Source: Alteromonas sp. KUL42 (GTDB taxonomy: Bacteria; Pseudomonadota; Gammaproteobacteria; Enterobacterales; Alteromonadaceae). From it: 64,000 nucleotides of DNA. Location of the stretch: NCBI RefSeq assembly GCF_006538325.1, contig NZ_BJKK01000002.1, positions 310,001 through 374,000 on the forward strand, read 5' to 3'. Below are positions 55,687 to 64,000 of the stretch, one piece after another. The position numbers were made by a program, and so were the translations under genes. The stretch's first letter is position 1, and each line of letters begins with the position of its first letter. Under the pieces are notes generated by a model that saw only the letters and a program-made list of their open reading frames with translations, ran no database searches and was not told where the DNA came from.

Positions 55687-58035
55687 TTGCCGTCTAAAAT
55701 AGGGAAATTGCTTAATTCACTTCAGTACCATATAAACAAAAATATCAATGAAACGCTTTACCAAAATGAGGCGTTTTTATCCAGTAAATGGAACTTATTG
55801 GAATACAACATATTGCGCTGGTCTCAGCGGCACGGTTACTACATTTTTCTTACCGTTGTTTTGGCTGGTTTACTCATCGCCAATTTATTATATTGGAAAA
55901 ACGAACTAACGCCTCTGGCTATGGAGTACTTCCCTCACTGGAAGAAACTTATTGATTGGCAAGGAGGGTTTCTTGCAGGCCAATTAACCATAGTTGGCGT
56001 AGTTTACCCCCTTGTTATCGGTTTGATTGGTGTACTGTTTCAGAACAAGTCAGCCAAGAAAACATTGTTTCCCATCTATCAAATGTACTCTGGCTTTATG
56101 TTTGCTGGTTTAAGTGGGCTATTTCTGTCCATTTTTATCGTTGCAGGCTACTTCCTCAGCGCAAGCATGGCAGAGTCAACGTATCTAGCGATTTGCATTA
56201 CAACTGCGCTTTGGCTGACGTTTAATGTTTTATTAACGAGCTGGTTTTTTACTAAGACATTTTTGATGTTGGATGAAACCAAACGTGACAGATTGATTGT
56301 TCGATTCACTATACATGAGCTGTGTGAAAAAGATATTAGACAGCGGATCCGAAAACTATTATTGCAAAACTCAGTGCATCACAAAGTATTGGCGAATCCT
56401 GATGAAAAAGTGCTAAAGGTAAGTTCGTACAATTTTTCTGACGATAAATATAACGAAATCATCATTCCGTCGAAAAATCAAATTTATGCTAACAATGCCT
56501 ATTTTACCATCATAAATATCGTAATCCGTTACCACGTGCGGAAGCTCCAAATACTTCATTGGCTGAATAACAACAAGTGGGGAAAGTGGTTAGTTTCAAA
56601 GAAAGGTTTTAGGTGGTTATATGCAGATCCCAACGCTGAGCCAGAAGTCGTAGTTCAACCTGTTTGGACTAAAGAGAATGAGATAGGTCTTGTGGTAGTT
56701 AGGTATGTTGGTTTTGATATGGGGTGGCTATCAAAGGCACTGCTCAAAGCAAGTTTTACAACCAAAAAAGTTGAAGAGGATAATGACAAGAGTCTGACGT
56801 CCATGATGCTAGGGTTTGCTGGCTCTGCCAATGATTCGATTCGAGAGAAGAATATTGCAGAGTTCAAATATGCCTTGGATAACATCGTAAAATGGCATAT
56901 TGAGATAGCGTCTGCGTTAAGCTTCTTAAACGATAATAAAGAAGAAGATAACTGGTTATTGCTGCCTACCGCCAGTTTTTTCAGTAGAAGTTATCTTGAT
57001 GAAATTTTGACTGAATATTATCGACTGGCTAAAGCTGCTGTTGAGCTAATTCCTGAAAATATCGAGTTCTTCGATGAAGTCATTTACTTGCATAAACGAA
57101 TATTCTCAAGGCGAGAAAAGTTAGTTGAAAGTGAAGGGTTTTCTTTAATCCAAGGCAATTACTTTACTTGGTCACTATTAATGGAATGGCGGTCTTACAG
57201 CTCTGCATCACCTGATATGCGCGTAGCAAATAAATATGAAGACGTACTGTTTGATTTTGTCAGTTCATGGGAATCGTGGCTGGAGTATATTGAACCAAGG
57301 CACAAACGGCTCAATGACTTGTCTTATTCGCTGCCATTGTTCCTTGCTCACTTAGAATTCACAGCCCATACAGCGATAACAGCGCTCAGGCATAACAATA
57401 TCGAAGCTGCTGGCTGGGGTATAGATATGCTAAATAACTGGATTGAAAAGCTTTCGGTTAGGCAACATGGTCATGGATTAGAAGAATATAGATGGCACGC
57501 TGAATTAGTGACCCATGACATGTTACTGAAAAGCGCAGACGATCAAGCATGGGGAAAAGTGTTGAACGGAAATGAATTCAACCTTCAGTCTGCGTTCAAT
57601 ATTGCCATAAACAATGCGGCGTTTGATCTCAGAGTTATTACAGCTTGCTACATTTTGCTTAAACCAAATCTAAATGGTGATGAGCAAATAAAACAATATA
57701 TCAGAGCGCTATTGTCCTGTGCATCAATTCATCCTACAGGCGCAATTGGTAGAAGAACTAAGTCAGTTAGCAAAGCCAGCGATATTTTAGGAGCGTACAT
57801 CAGGCACAGAGATTACCCCAATTATGGTGAAGGTAGTTACGGCTCTTGGTTGTCAAAAGTTTTAGGTTCTTTTGGGCGCGTAAATGAGCAGCGAAGAGTT
57901 TCAGGTCGAATATATTCTGGCTGGGGACGCAATGATCCTCATAGCATGAAGAACGCTTACGTTGAGATTGCAGTGTCATTTTCAAGTAATCAATGGCAAT
58001 TAGGACGTATATGGTTCGACATTAGTTTTTTCTGA
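55687..58035 (+). CDS. Large membrane protein, N-terminal 782 residues (probably frameshifted)
   Basis: Starts at TTG with GGAG about nine bases before. Four membrane helices lie near the N-terminus (about 51-70, 97-118, 134-157 and 166-188). The rest is a soluble, mostly helical region of about 590 residues with no family I recognise. The stop falls just after DISFF, in a run of six T (58025-58030). With five T the frame runs on as DISFSDAFRHQDKESLVRDL into the frame of the following ORF, giving about 1090 residues. The start is 156 bp after the PIN-like gene. Confidence 0.7.
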   Translation: MPSKIGKLLNSLQYHINKNINETLYQNEAFLSSKWNLLEYNILRWSQRHGYYIFLTVVLAGLLIANLLYWKNELTPLAMEYFPHWKKLIDWQGGFLAGQLTIVGVVYPLVIGLIGVLFQNKSAKKTLFPIYQMYSGFMFAGLSGLFLSIFIVAGYFLSASMAESTYLAICITTALWLTFNVLLTSWFFTKTFLMLDETKRDRLIVRFTIHELCEKDIRQRIRKLLLQNSVHHKVLANPDEKVLKVSSYNFSDDKYNEIIIPSKNQIYANNAYFTIINIVIRYHVRKLQILHWLNNNKWGKWLVSKKGFRWLYADPNAEPEVVVQPVWTKENEIGLVVVRYVGFDMGWLSKALLKASFTTKKVEEDNDKSLTSMMLGFAGSANDSIREKNIAEFKYALDNIVKWHIEIASALSFLNDNKEEDNWLLLPTASFFSRSYLDEILTEYYRLAKAAVELIPENIEFFDEVIYLHKRIFSRREKLVESEGFSLIQGNYFTWSLLMEWRSYSSASPDMRVANKYEDVLFDFVSSWESWLEYIEPRHKRLNDLSYSLPLFLAHLEFTAHTAITALRHNNIEAAGWGIDMLNNWIEKLSVRQHGHGLEEYRWHAELVTHDMLLKSADDQAWGKVLNGNEFNLQSAFNIAINNAAFDLRVITACYILLKPNLNGDEQIKQYIRALLSCASIHPTGAIGRRTKSVSKASDILGAYIRHRDYPNYGEGSYGSWLSKVLGSFGRVNEQRRVSGRIYSGWGRNDPHSMKNAYVEIAVSFSSNQWQLGRIWFDISFF

Positions 58036-58093
58036 TGCATTTCGACATCAAGATAAAGAATCGCTTGTTCGCGACCTACAAGAGTGGCTCACG

Positions 58094-58960
58094 TTGTCTG
58101 ATGAGATTGATGAGCCAATCCTAATATCCAAAGGTGAGCTTGAAAACAACCGAGATAATTTTAAAGCTTCAATTCAGCAAATTATTGACCAAATTAGTCA
58201 ACGGCAAAATGACATCGTTGCTGAGGCTGAAATTGACGAAGACCTATTAACGAGTTTTGGCGTGATTTGCTCCCAGGCCATTACTGGGGAAGACCAGAAC
58301 CAAGCATTCCCTATAGACCTATTCAAAACAGTTAGTTTTAATGGCAGTCCAGAGGAGGATAATTTATGCAAAATAAACATACAGGAATATTTGAAAGAGA
58401 AGATCGCAAAGGGTATTGATACCAATAGAGCCATTAATGAAGAGGATTGGTTAAAGGAATCAACAAAAGACAGTGTTGAAGTCAATATTTTTAGGGAACT
58501 TCTTAGGTATAAAACCACAAATTCAAAAGTTTATACCAACGCGGAAAACAATATTTTGGATATCTCTGAGTTAGGCAAGACCATAAATGATCCTGTTTTG
58601 TTTTCAGGAAGTTCAGAGTTAAACAGCTTGCTACGTGAAGCAAGATACGAACAAGAACTGGCGAATAAATATGACATTTCATTCATAGACGGATACGGAA
58701 GAAATTATCTCTGCCATGTTGGCAATATAATCGTATTCAGTATCCATTTTTCAGATGTTAACTTCAGCCTGCTAACGACTAAAAATATATTCCAATCTAT
58801 CGAGTTTGGAAAAGTTATGGATAGACAGTTTGTAAAAGTTGAATATGAACCAAGCGAAGAAAATGAAAACGTTGGGGTGTTATCTATCAACTATTGGATG
58901 GATATAACGCTAACAGAAGGTTTACCTTGTATTGAAACTGAAATAAAAAGCATAGAGTGA
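58094..58960 (+). CDS. C-terminal part of the large membrane protein, or separate small protein
   Basis: Listed from TTG 58094, but no ribosome site stands before it. The same frame is open upstream to about 58000 and reads as continuous coding (SDAFRHQDKESLVRDLQEWL), directly joining the preceding protein if one T is removed. The 288 residues are acidic, with an amphipathic coiled-coil-like start (about 10-45) and a beta-rich end. No recognised family. I favour the reading that it is the tail of the previous gene. Confidence 0.6.
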   Translation: MSDEIDEPILISKGELENNRDNFKASIQQIIDQISQRQNDIVAEAEIDEDLLTSFGVICSQAITGEDQNQAFPIDLFKTVSFNGSPEEDNLCKINIQEYLKEKIAKGIDTNRAINEEDWLKESTKDSVEVNIFRELLRYKTTNSKVYTNAENNILDISELGKTINDPVLFSGSSELNSLLREARYEQELANKYDISFIDGYGRNYLCHVGNIIVFSIHFSDVNFSLLTTKNIFQSIEFGKVMDRQFVKVEYEPSEENENVGVLSINYWMDITLTEGLPCIETEIKSIE

Positions 58961-59063
58961 GAGTATTGACCGCCGTAGCTAAAGGAAAACTCTTTAGGAA
59001 AAGTGTCACTATTTTAGGTGGTGGCTTTATTTTGGATCACTATTGGATCAGCAAGGGGCAAAA

Positions 59064-59078
59064 ACTGTCGTCGACAGT
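59064..59078. repeat. Inverted repeat near attR
   Basis: ACTGTCG and CGACAGT around one base, a 15-bp perfect palindrome. It follows two copies of TTGGATCA at 59032-59053. This is the sort of arm-type site found beside island att cores; function is inferred. Confidence 0.4.
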
Positions 59079-59142
59079 CAATTTTTGACTCGGTAAAAAA
59101 CGACAGAATGCGACCTGTAGCGACAAGCCCTTGATTTATATA

Positions 59143-59172
59143 GGTTCGAGTCCCTCCACCCCTGCCACTTTC
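59143..59172 (+). repeat. attR: second copy of the tRNA-Trp 3' end
   Basis: Identical over 30 bases to 52852-52881, and diverging at once on both sides. It marks the far end of the roughly 6.3-kb island. It is not a tRNA gene itself. Confidence 0.9.
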
Positions 59173-59409
59173 TCTTCTTTTCTCTACTCTTCTTTTCAAG
59201 TAACCAGCTTTCTCGCTTACACAGCAACTCTCTATTTATCCGGTCTACTTTAACTTGTTTGCCAGTGCTGATAGACCCTTTTATGAGTTTTTATTTTACC
59301 ATCGTTGAAGAAGTTCGTATTTTTTCTAAAAGCGTTCTGCAGTAAACTAACCAGTATTGATAATACGCGCTGTTTTGATACATAGTGCGAAATTACTGTT
59401 GTGAGTACC

Positions 59410-59961
59410 ATGTCATTAACTTCCTATCAAAGAGCTGTACTGCAAGAAATGGGCGTGCCCGTGTGGATCTCAAAAGATGCTTATGCGGTCAATAATGTTA
59501 AAGAAGATAATGTCCGTGCTCCTTTGGTTGAGCAAACGGCTGTAAAGTCAACCTCGTCAACACCCATTTCAAAAGAAGAAAAGCAGTCTCGATTAGCGCA
59601 ACTGCGCGCTCAGGTTGGTTCAAATAACGAGCAGCCTCAATCGAAGCCAGTACAACCGGCAGAAGAGAAAGAACAGTCTAAGGAGCAACCTACTAGATTT
59701 TCTTCTCAAGATCAGTTGCCTAAGGGAATTCCATTCAGTGCTGAGCAAAAGCAGCTATACGCAGCGTGGCTATCTGACTTAACTTTGGCTTGTATTCAGT
59801 TAGGTTTGCCATCGTCATGGGCAAATAATGTGATGATAGGTAAGTCTTTATCGATAAGCGAGCAGGCGATTGTTCTTCCAGAGTTACCTTCTGCTTTATC
59901 CAGTCATCAGAAAAGAGCATTGTGGAATGCCCTTATCAACGCAAGTAAAAGTGCAGTTTAA
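59410..59961 (+). CDS. holD: DNA polymerase III psi subunit (HolD), probable
   Basis: Start ATG 59410 (GTG 59401 also possible), 183 residues. The opening SLTSYQRAVLQEMGVPVW fits the conserved N-terminal segment of HolD that binds the chi subunit (E. coli: RRDWQLQQLGITQW). A long charged/Gln-rich linker (about 40-110) makes it longer than the 137 residues of E. coli psi. The C-terminus, LPELPSALSSHQKRALWNAL, has the typical end. The next gene is rimI, as in most gammaproteobacteria (holD-rimI), which supports the call. Confidence 0.78.
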   Translation: MSLTSYQRAVLQEMGVPVWISKDAYAVNNVKEDNVRAPLVEQTAVKSTSSTPISKEEKQSRLAQLRAQVGSNNEQPQSKPVQPAEEKEQSKEQPTRFSSQDQLPKGIPFSAEQKQLYAAWLSDLTLACIQLGLPSSWANNVMIGKSLSISEQAIVLPELPSALSSHQKRALWNALINASKSAV

Positions 59962-59971
59962 CTGGGCTTAG

Positions 59972-60433
59972 GTGATATTTGTGAATATTCAAACCGTTTC
60001 AGAAAATACGCCAAGCGATATAATTGAAGCTGCATACCAAATTCATGCTGAGTCACAGTTTTCTCCGTGGAAGCTGACAACATTTGCTGATTGTTTTACT
60101 GCGCCATATTACGGTTTGTTGGCATTTAAAAATGAGCAGGTCATCGGGTATGCCATCGTGCTAGAGGTATTAGACGAAGCGACGCTAATGGACATCGCGG
60201 TCACTTCCACTGAACGAGGAAAAGGCTCAGGCAAACAGTTGCTCAATAAGGTCATTGAACTGTCATTTGATCACAGCATGAGTGAAATATGGCTAGAAGT
60301 ACGCGCTAGTAATAGTAATGCGATAGCTTTGTACGAAGCCAATCACTTTCAACATATTGAAACGCGCAAGAATTACTATCCCACACCATCAGGAAAAGAA
60401 GATGCGTTTATCATGAAGTGGTCTCGCCCTTAG
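59972..60433 (+). CDS. rimI: Ribosomal protein S18-alanine N-acetyltransferase
   Basis: A 153-residue GNAT protein; no ATG, so GTG 59972 or GTG 59981 starts it. Strongly like E. coli RimI: VLDEATLMDIAVTSTERGKGSG (acetyl-CoA site, about 67-88), IWLEVRASNSNAIALYEANHF and the end RKNYYPTPSGKEDAFIM. It acetylates the N-terminal alanine of S18 and perhaps other proteins. It follows holD by 10 bp. Confidence 0.93.
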   Translation: MIFVNIQTVSENTPSDIIEAAYQIHAESQFSPWKLTTFADCFTAPYYGLLAFKNEQVIGYAIVLEVLDEATLMDIAVTSTERGKGSGKQLLNKVIELSFDHSMSEIWLEVRASNSNAIALYEANHFQHIETRKNYYPTPSGKEDAFIMKWSRP

Positions 60434-60571
60434 TTACTTTTGAGTGAACAACTCAACTTCTGTAATTAATACTTTCCATTGCAAAAATAAAACCTGACCA
60501 TTTGGTCTGTTTTTTGGCGCAGATTTGCCCGTGAATAGTTTAATTCTCCCTGTAATTAGCTTATATTTGCG

Positions 60572-60600
60572 CCTTCAAAAAGTTGCACCTTCAAAAAGTT
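60572..60600. repeat. Short tandem duplication in intergenic DNA
   Basis: CCTTCAAAAAGTT occurs at 60572-60584 and 60588-60600, period 16, between rimI and the EamA gene. The whole gap 60434-60728 (295 bp) otherwise shows no gene. Confidence 0.75.
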
Positions 60601-60728
60601 ACTCAAAGGTAAACGCTGTACTTAAGTAGGCGTTGCACTTAAATACCTCAACAATCATAGATTTTTTAGAGGCAAAGGCAGCTTTATCTTCTCTTCAAAC
60701 GCTTGCGTTTTTTCAGGTTTAAAAATAC

Positions 60729-61649
60729 ATGTCGACAACATCGTTAGTGGGTGAACAGCAATCTAAAGGCATTAAAATGCTACTGATTGCAGTACTGTGC
60801 CTAGGTCTAAATTGGCCTGGTATGAAAGTGGGTTTAGAGGTCGTGAGCCCGCTTTGGATGGTGTGTCTGCGTTTTTTAATGAGTTTACCCGTACTGGCGT
60901 TATTTGTGCTTTTTACTAAAAAGCGCTTACCCCTACTTAACAGAAAAGATCGTTCAGTAGTTTTTGTTGTCGCTTTTTTTCAGTTCATTTTATCGATGGG
61001 GTTAATTACGCTTAGCCTACAGTTTATACCCGCTGGTACGGCAAGTATTCTCATCTATACAACACCGTTATGGATGCTGTTAATTGATACGCTTTGGTAT
61101 AGACAACGTGCTCCCGCTAAGCGTTTAGTGCTCACCGGCATTTCTACACTCGGTTGTGCGATGATTCTATTGGCATCAGGAGAGCCAGGTGCTTGGTTGC
61201 CACTCTTTGGTATGCTATTGGCCTCAGCCCTTTGGGCAGTGGCAATTAGGCGTGTGTCGTTTCACAAATGGCAAGGCAGTGTAATAGAAGCTGTGTTTTG
61301 GCAGTTCGTCATAGCGGGTTTAGCTATGTTTCTCATCGCATGGTCATTCGAACCTATGCCAAGTTTTAGTGCGTATAGCTGGCGTGATTGGTTACTACTA
61401 ACTTATATTGGTCCCGTTGCCACCGGTTTAGGTTTTGGACTAATGGTAGCCGCTGGCCCTAAATTACCCCCAGATAAAATCGTGTTAATTAGTACGCTTA
61501 CTCCTATCGTGGGATATGTAAGCTCGGTTTTGATCTTGGATGAGACTTTGTTACCCATGGTAATGGCGGGCGCAGTATTAATGATAGCGGCATTAATAGT
61601 AAATGGCTTACCACAAAGTGCACTCAAAAAGTTCTTGGGTAAAGGTTAG
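60729..61649 (+). CDS. EamA-family (DMT) transporter
   Basis: A 306-residue membrane protein with about ten helices in two EamA repeats (about 15-145 and 155-295). Recognisable parts are LNWPGMKVGLEVVSPLWM and PAGTASILIYTTPLWMLLIDTLWY (split across the motif), both typical of the family, and VLILDETLLPMVMAGAVLMI in repeat 2. Such proteins export or import metabolites and amino acids; the substrate is unknown. It is the last gene before a convergent LysR regulator. Confidence 0.88.
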   Translation: MSTTSLVGEQQSKGIKMLLIAVLCLGLNWPGMKVGLEVVSPLWMVCLRFLMSLPVLALFVLFTKKRLPLLNRKDRSVVFVVAFFQFILSMGLITLSLQFIPAGTASILIYTTPLWMLLIDTLWYRQRAPAKRLVLTGISTLGCAMILLASGEPGAWLPLFGMLLASALWAVAIRRVSFHKWQGSVIEAVFWQFVIAGLAMFLIAWSFEPMPSFSAYSWRDWLLLTYIGPVATGLGFGLMVAAGPKLPPDKIVLISTLTPIVGYVSSVLILDETLLPMVMAGAVLMIAALIVNGLPQSALKKFLGKG

Positions 61650-61736
61650 AGCCGTCTATCTTTGTTCATAAATTGTGTGTGAGTCATTTTTTAGTCAGAT
61701 AGTCGCAAATGTACGTGGTTTGGTGGGCCCAAATAT

Positions 61737-62624
61737 CTATAGGGTTAACCGTGGTTGAATGAAATCAAGAAAAGCCGAAATACGCGATGAAACGGCACTG
61801 TTTCTGTAATAAACAGCCTGCACGGATTCTCGTCGATTAGGAGAAACAATATCTTGTTGAAAAATGGAAACTAATGAACCATTTTTGATATCGTGGTGAA
61901 CCATGAAATTGGATAAAAGTGCTATACCTTGCCCTGCTAAGCACAAGTGTCTAATGGTTTCTCCACTAGATGCTCTTAGAGTAAATTTCAAAGCCATCTC
62001 TTGATTTAGCGGCCATTTGTTAAGGGCTGGAGCATCGCTAAAGCCAATCAACTTGTGCTGGTTTAATGTGGAGCTATTGCCAATTGCAGGATTCGCTTTC
62101 AAGTATTCAGGGCTTGCGACAAGGTGAAGTTTGCTTGTACCTAATCGGCGAGCATGAAGATTTGAGTCATTGAGATCTCCAATTCGAATAGCAATATCCG
62201 TTTTGTGTTCAAGTAAATCGATAATGCTGTCATGACTGGTGATATCCAGTTCAATGTCGGGGTATGCTGAGCTAAATGCACCTATCAGTGGAGTAAGCTG
62301 ATGAAGTACGAATGGGCTCGCTGCATCAACCCTAAGTTTACCCGATGGAGCACGTTTCAGTAGTCGAATTGCTTCTTCACCTCGTTCCAATGTATTGAGG
62401 CCTTCACGGGCATATCGCAGAAATAAATCACCTTCCTCAGTTAGTTCCAATCTCCTTGTTGTACGATTTAGCAAAGTCACCTCTAGTGAGGTTTCAAGCC
62501 TACTGACAGCCCTACTGACTTTTGCAACTTGTTGATTTAGCAAACTTGCTGCATGAGAAAAACTGCCCGTATCCACAACAGTAAGAAAGGCTTCTAAGTC
62601 TTCAGTTTTAGCAGAAACTGGCAT
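61737..62624 (-). CDS. LysR-family transcriptional regulator
   Basis: A 295-residue protein with an N-terminal winged helix-turn-helix (LEAFLTVVDTGSFSHAASLLNQ, then KVSRAVSRLETSL) and a C-terminal inducer-binding domain (about 90-290). It is of the CrgA/AphB-like subgroup in length. It is divergent from an MFS exporter with a perfect 10-bp inverted repeat 24 bp upstream of its start, so it should regulate that pump and itself. Confidence 0.92.
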   Translation of the reverse strand: MPVSAKTEDLEAFLTVVDTGSFSHAASLLNQQVAKVSRAVSRLETSLEVTLLNRTTRRLELTEEGDLFLRYAREGLNTLERGEEAIRLLKRAPSGKLRVDAASPFVLHQLTPLIGAFSSAYPDIELDITSHDSIIDLLEHKTDIAIRIGDLNDSNLHARRLGTSKLHLVASPEYLKANPAIGNSSTLNQHKLIGFSDAPALNKWPLNQEMALKFTLRASSGETIRHLCLAGQGIALLSNFMVHHDIKNGSLVSIFQQDIVSPNRRESVQAVYYRNSAVSSRISAFLDFIQPRLTL

Positions 62625-62647
62625 TGCATAACTCTCATATTTTCAAA

Positions 62648-62670
62648 AATGACAAAAGTATTTTGTCATT
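62648..62670. promoter_or_regulatory. LysR-type operator, perfect inverted repeat
   Basis: AATGACAAAA and TTTTGTCATT are perfect 10-bp arms around the 3-bp GTA. It lies in the intergenic region between the divergent LysR and MFS genes. Confidence 0.72.
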
Positions 62671-62790
62671 AGTGCTGTTTTTTGCAAATAAATATGACCT
62701 CACAATACATGCACTTTTAAACACCTGAAGAATTTACATGCTCATTTTCATTATTGCGCATGTTTAGTCTAATTTTTGTGAGGATAAATT

Positions 62791-63957
62791 ATGCCTATTG
62801 CATTATTTGCACTAACGTTGAGTGCTTTTGCTATTGGTACCACTGAATTTGTGATAGTGGGCTTAGTACCAACAATAGCTACCGATCTCGGAGTAACTTT
62901 ACCTAGTGCTGGATTACTGGTGAGTTTGTATGCAGTTGGTGTCGCCGTTGGTGCACCTGTATTAACCGCACTTACAGGAAAGTGGAACCGAAAACACGTT
63001 CTCCTAAGCTTAATGGCGTTATTTGTGGCGGGTAATATACTTGCATGGCAGGCCCCAAGTTATGAGAGTTTAATTTTCGCTCGTATACTTACCGGTCTTG
63101 CCCATGGTGTATTCTTCTCTATTGGCTCTACTATTGCTACCGGCTTAGTGGAAAAAGAGAAAGAGGCGAGTGCAATCGCTATTATGTTTACCGGCCTCAC
63201 TGTTGCTCTTGTTACTGGTGTTCCGTTAGGTACATGGATAGGACAAAACTTTGGCTGGAGAGCCACATTCTTAGTGGTCTCTGCCCTAGGTACTATTGCG
63301 CTAATTGGCAGTGCGTTGTTGGTGCCAAATGATCTAAAGCAAAGTAAACCTGCAACCTTAAGTGAACAAATAAAGGTGCTTATTCAGCCTCGACTTGTGT
63401 TGGTTTACCTTATGACTATTCTTGGTTATGGCGGCACGTTTACGGCATTCACTTACCTTGCTCCCATTTTGCAAGAAGAATCTGGTTTTGCACCCTCTGC
63501 AATAAGTGCCATTATGCTTGTCTATGGAGTATCTGTAGCAGTGGGTAACATTTTTGGGGGCAAGTTAGCTGATAAAAAGGGGCCAATTCGCGCGCTCAGT
63601 ATCATATTCTCTGTACTCACTGTTATCTTGTTTGCGCTTACATTTACTATGGAAAGTAAAGTAACAGCAGTGATAACTGTACTGGTGTGGGGTGCTTTTG
63701 CTTTTGGAAATGTTCCCGGCCTTCAAGTGTATGTTGTGCAGCTTGCTGAGCGGTTTACCCCCAATGCGGTCGATGTGGCCTCGGGTTTAAATATTGCCGC
63801 ATTTAATATTGGTATAGCAATGGGGTCTCTGTTAGGTGGTGCCATTGTTCAAGGCATGCAATTGTCAGACACCGCATGGATTGGTGCACTTATTTCGTTG
63901 ATTGCATTAGCGGCAACACGTTACAGCGGCTACCTCGATAAACGAGCTTCAGCATAA
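62791..63957 (+). CDS. MFS transporter, DHA1-type (AraJ/YdhP-like)
   Basis: A 388-residue major-facilitator protein, 12 membrane helices. Features: LSAFAIGTTEFVIVGLVPTIA (helix 1 with the drug-antiporter-like G-T-T-E-F), the motif GKWNRKHVLL between helices 2 and 3 and GGKLADKKGP in the second half, and NVPGLQVYVVQLAERF. It lies divergent from the LysR gene. Probably a drug, sugar or amino-acid exporter; the substrate is unknown. GAGGA precedes the ATG. Confidence 0.92.
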   Translation: MPIALFALTLSAFAIGTTEFVIVGLVPTIATDLGVTLPSAGLLVSLYAVGVAVGAPVLTALTGKWNRKHVLLSLMALFVAGNILAWQAPSYESLIFARILTGLAHGVFFSIGSTIATGLVEKEKEASAIAIMFTGLTVALVTGVPLGTWIGQNFGWRATFLVVSALGTIALIGSALLVPNDLKQSKPATLSEQIKVLIQPRLVLVYLMTILGYGGTFTAFTYLAPILQEESGFAPSAISAIMLVYGVSVAVGNIFGGKLADKKGPIRALSIIFSVLTVILFALTFTMESKVTAVITVLVWGAFAFGNVPGLQVYVVQLAERFTPNAVDVASGLNIAAFNIGIAMGSLLGGAIVQGMQLSDTAWIGALISLIALAATRYSGYLDKRASA

Positions 63958-64000
63958 CCTTCTATTGCTAATCAATTGCCATTGCACGAGTTGAAAATGG

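Larger units (their letters stand above)
52877..59172. mobile_element. Genomic island integrated at tRNA-Trp
   Basis: The stretch lies between two 30-bp direct repeats of the tRNA end, starts with a degraded integrase pointing at the tRNA, and holds mostly unrecognised genes, in contrast to the house-keeping genes on both sides. The integrase being truncated suggests it is fixed in place. Gene content: two small proteins, a PIN-like protein and a large membrane protein. Confidence 0.88.

Noticed and set aside
59141..59170. A second tRNA-like end
   Set aside because: It has only the T-arm and acceptor 3' strand; it is the island's att repeat, not a tRNA gene.
52877..59172. CRISPR array or restriction system in the island
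   Set aside because: No regularly spaced repeats, Cas-like, methylase or restriction motifs were seen.
59014..59199. Minus-strand ORF of 61 codons covering attR
   Set aside because: It runs across the att repeat and has no ribosome site or recognisable family.

Overview
The window reads as a chromosome segment of a marine gammaproteobacterium of the Alteromonas type. This is inferred from the many TonB-dependent receptors, a pectin-utilisation locus, a psp/sap cluster, a Vibrio/Alteromonas-style TonB2 system, and the overall protein style and base composition. I had no database, so genus is inference.

Layout. 1-3154: end of oadG, then oadA and oadB (Na+-pumping oxaloacetate decarboxylase). 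3494-15102: a pectin locus with an IclR-type regulator, a PL1 pectate lyase, a TonB-dependent receptor and a 2043-residue lipoprotein carrying both a pectin methylesterase and a pectate lyase. Two near-identical palindromic operators precede the regulator and the receptor. 15141-21693 (minus): sapF, sapD, sapC, sapB, sapA and pspF; divergent from them pspABC behind a clear sigma-54 promoter. 23430-31951: amino-acid catabolism, with phenylalanine hydroxylase, a TyrR/PhhR regulator, fumarylacetoacetase, maleylacetoacetate isomerase, an Lrp-type regulator divergent from a Leu/Phe/Val dehydrogenase, the 4.5S SRP RNA, a ComFB-like protein and tryptophan 2,3-dioxygenase. TyrR boxes lie before phhA and tyrR.

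32472-45658: a second TonB-dependent receptor followed by four different Fe(II)/2-oxoglutarate oxygenase genes and a small lipoprotein, then a complete TonB2-type energy-transduction operon (DUF3450 protein, TtpC-like protein, ExbB, ExbD, TonB, TPR protein). 45752-48051 (minus): tmcA broken by two apparent +1 frameshifts. 48112-52598: acyl-CoA thioesterase, then a TPP riboswitch driving a thiamine-uptake operon (outer-membrane receptor, YkoF-like thiamine-binding protein, PnuT-like transporter, thiamine-kinase-like protein).

52800-59172: tRNA-Trp and an approximately 6.3-kb genomic island bounded by a 30-bp direct repeat of the tRNA 3' end. The island keeps only the 3' end of a tyrosine integrase and carries small unknown genes, a PIN-like nuclease and a roughly 1090-residue membrane protein split by one frameshift. 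The last two are the best candidate here for an undescribed (perhaps anti-phage) system. 59410-63957: holD-like, rimI, an EamA transporter, and a LysR regulator divergent from an MFS exporter around a perfect palindrome.
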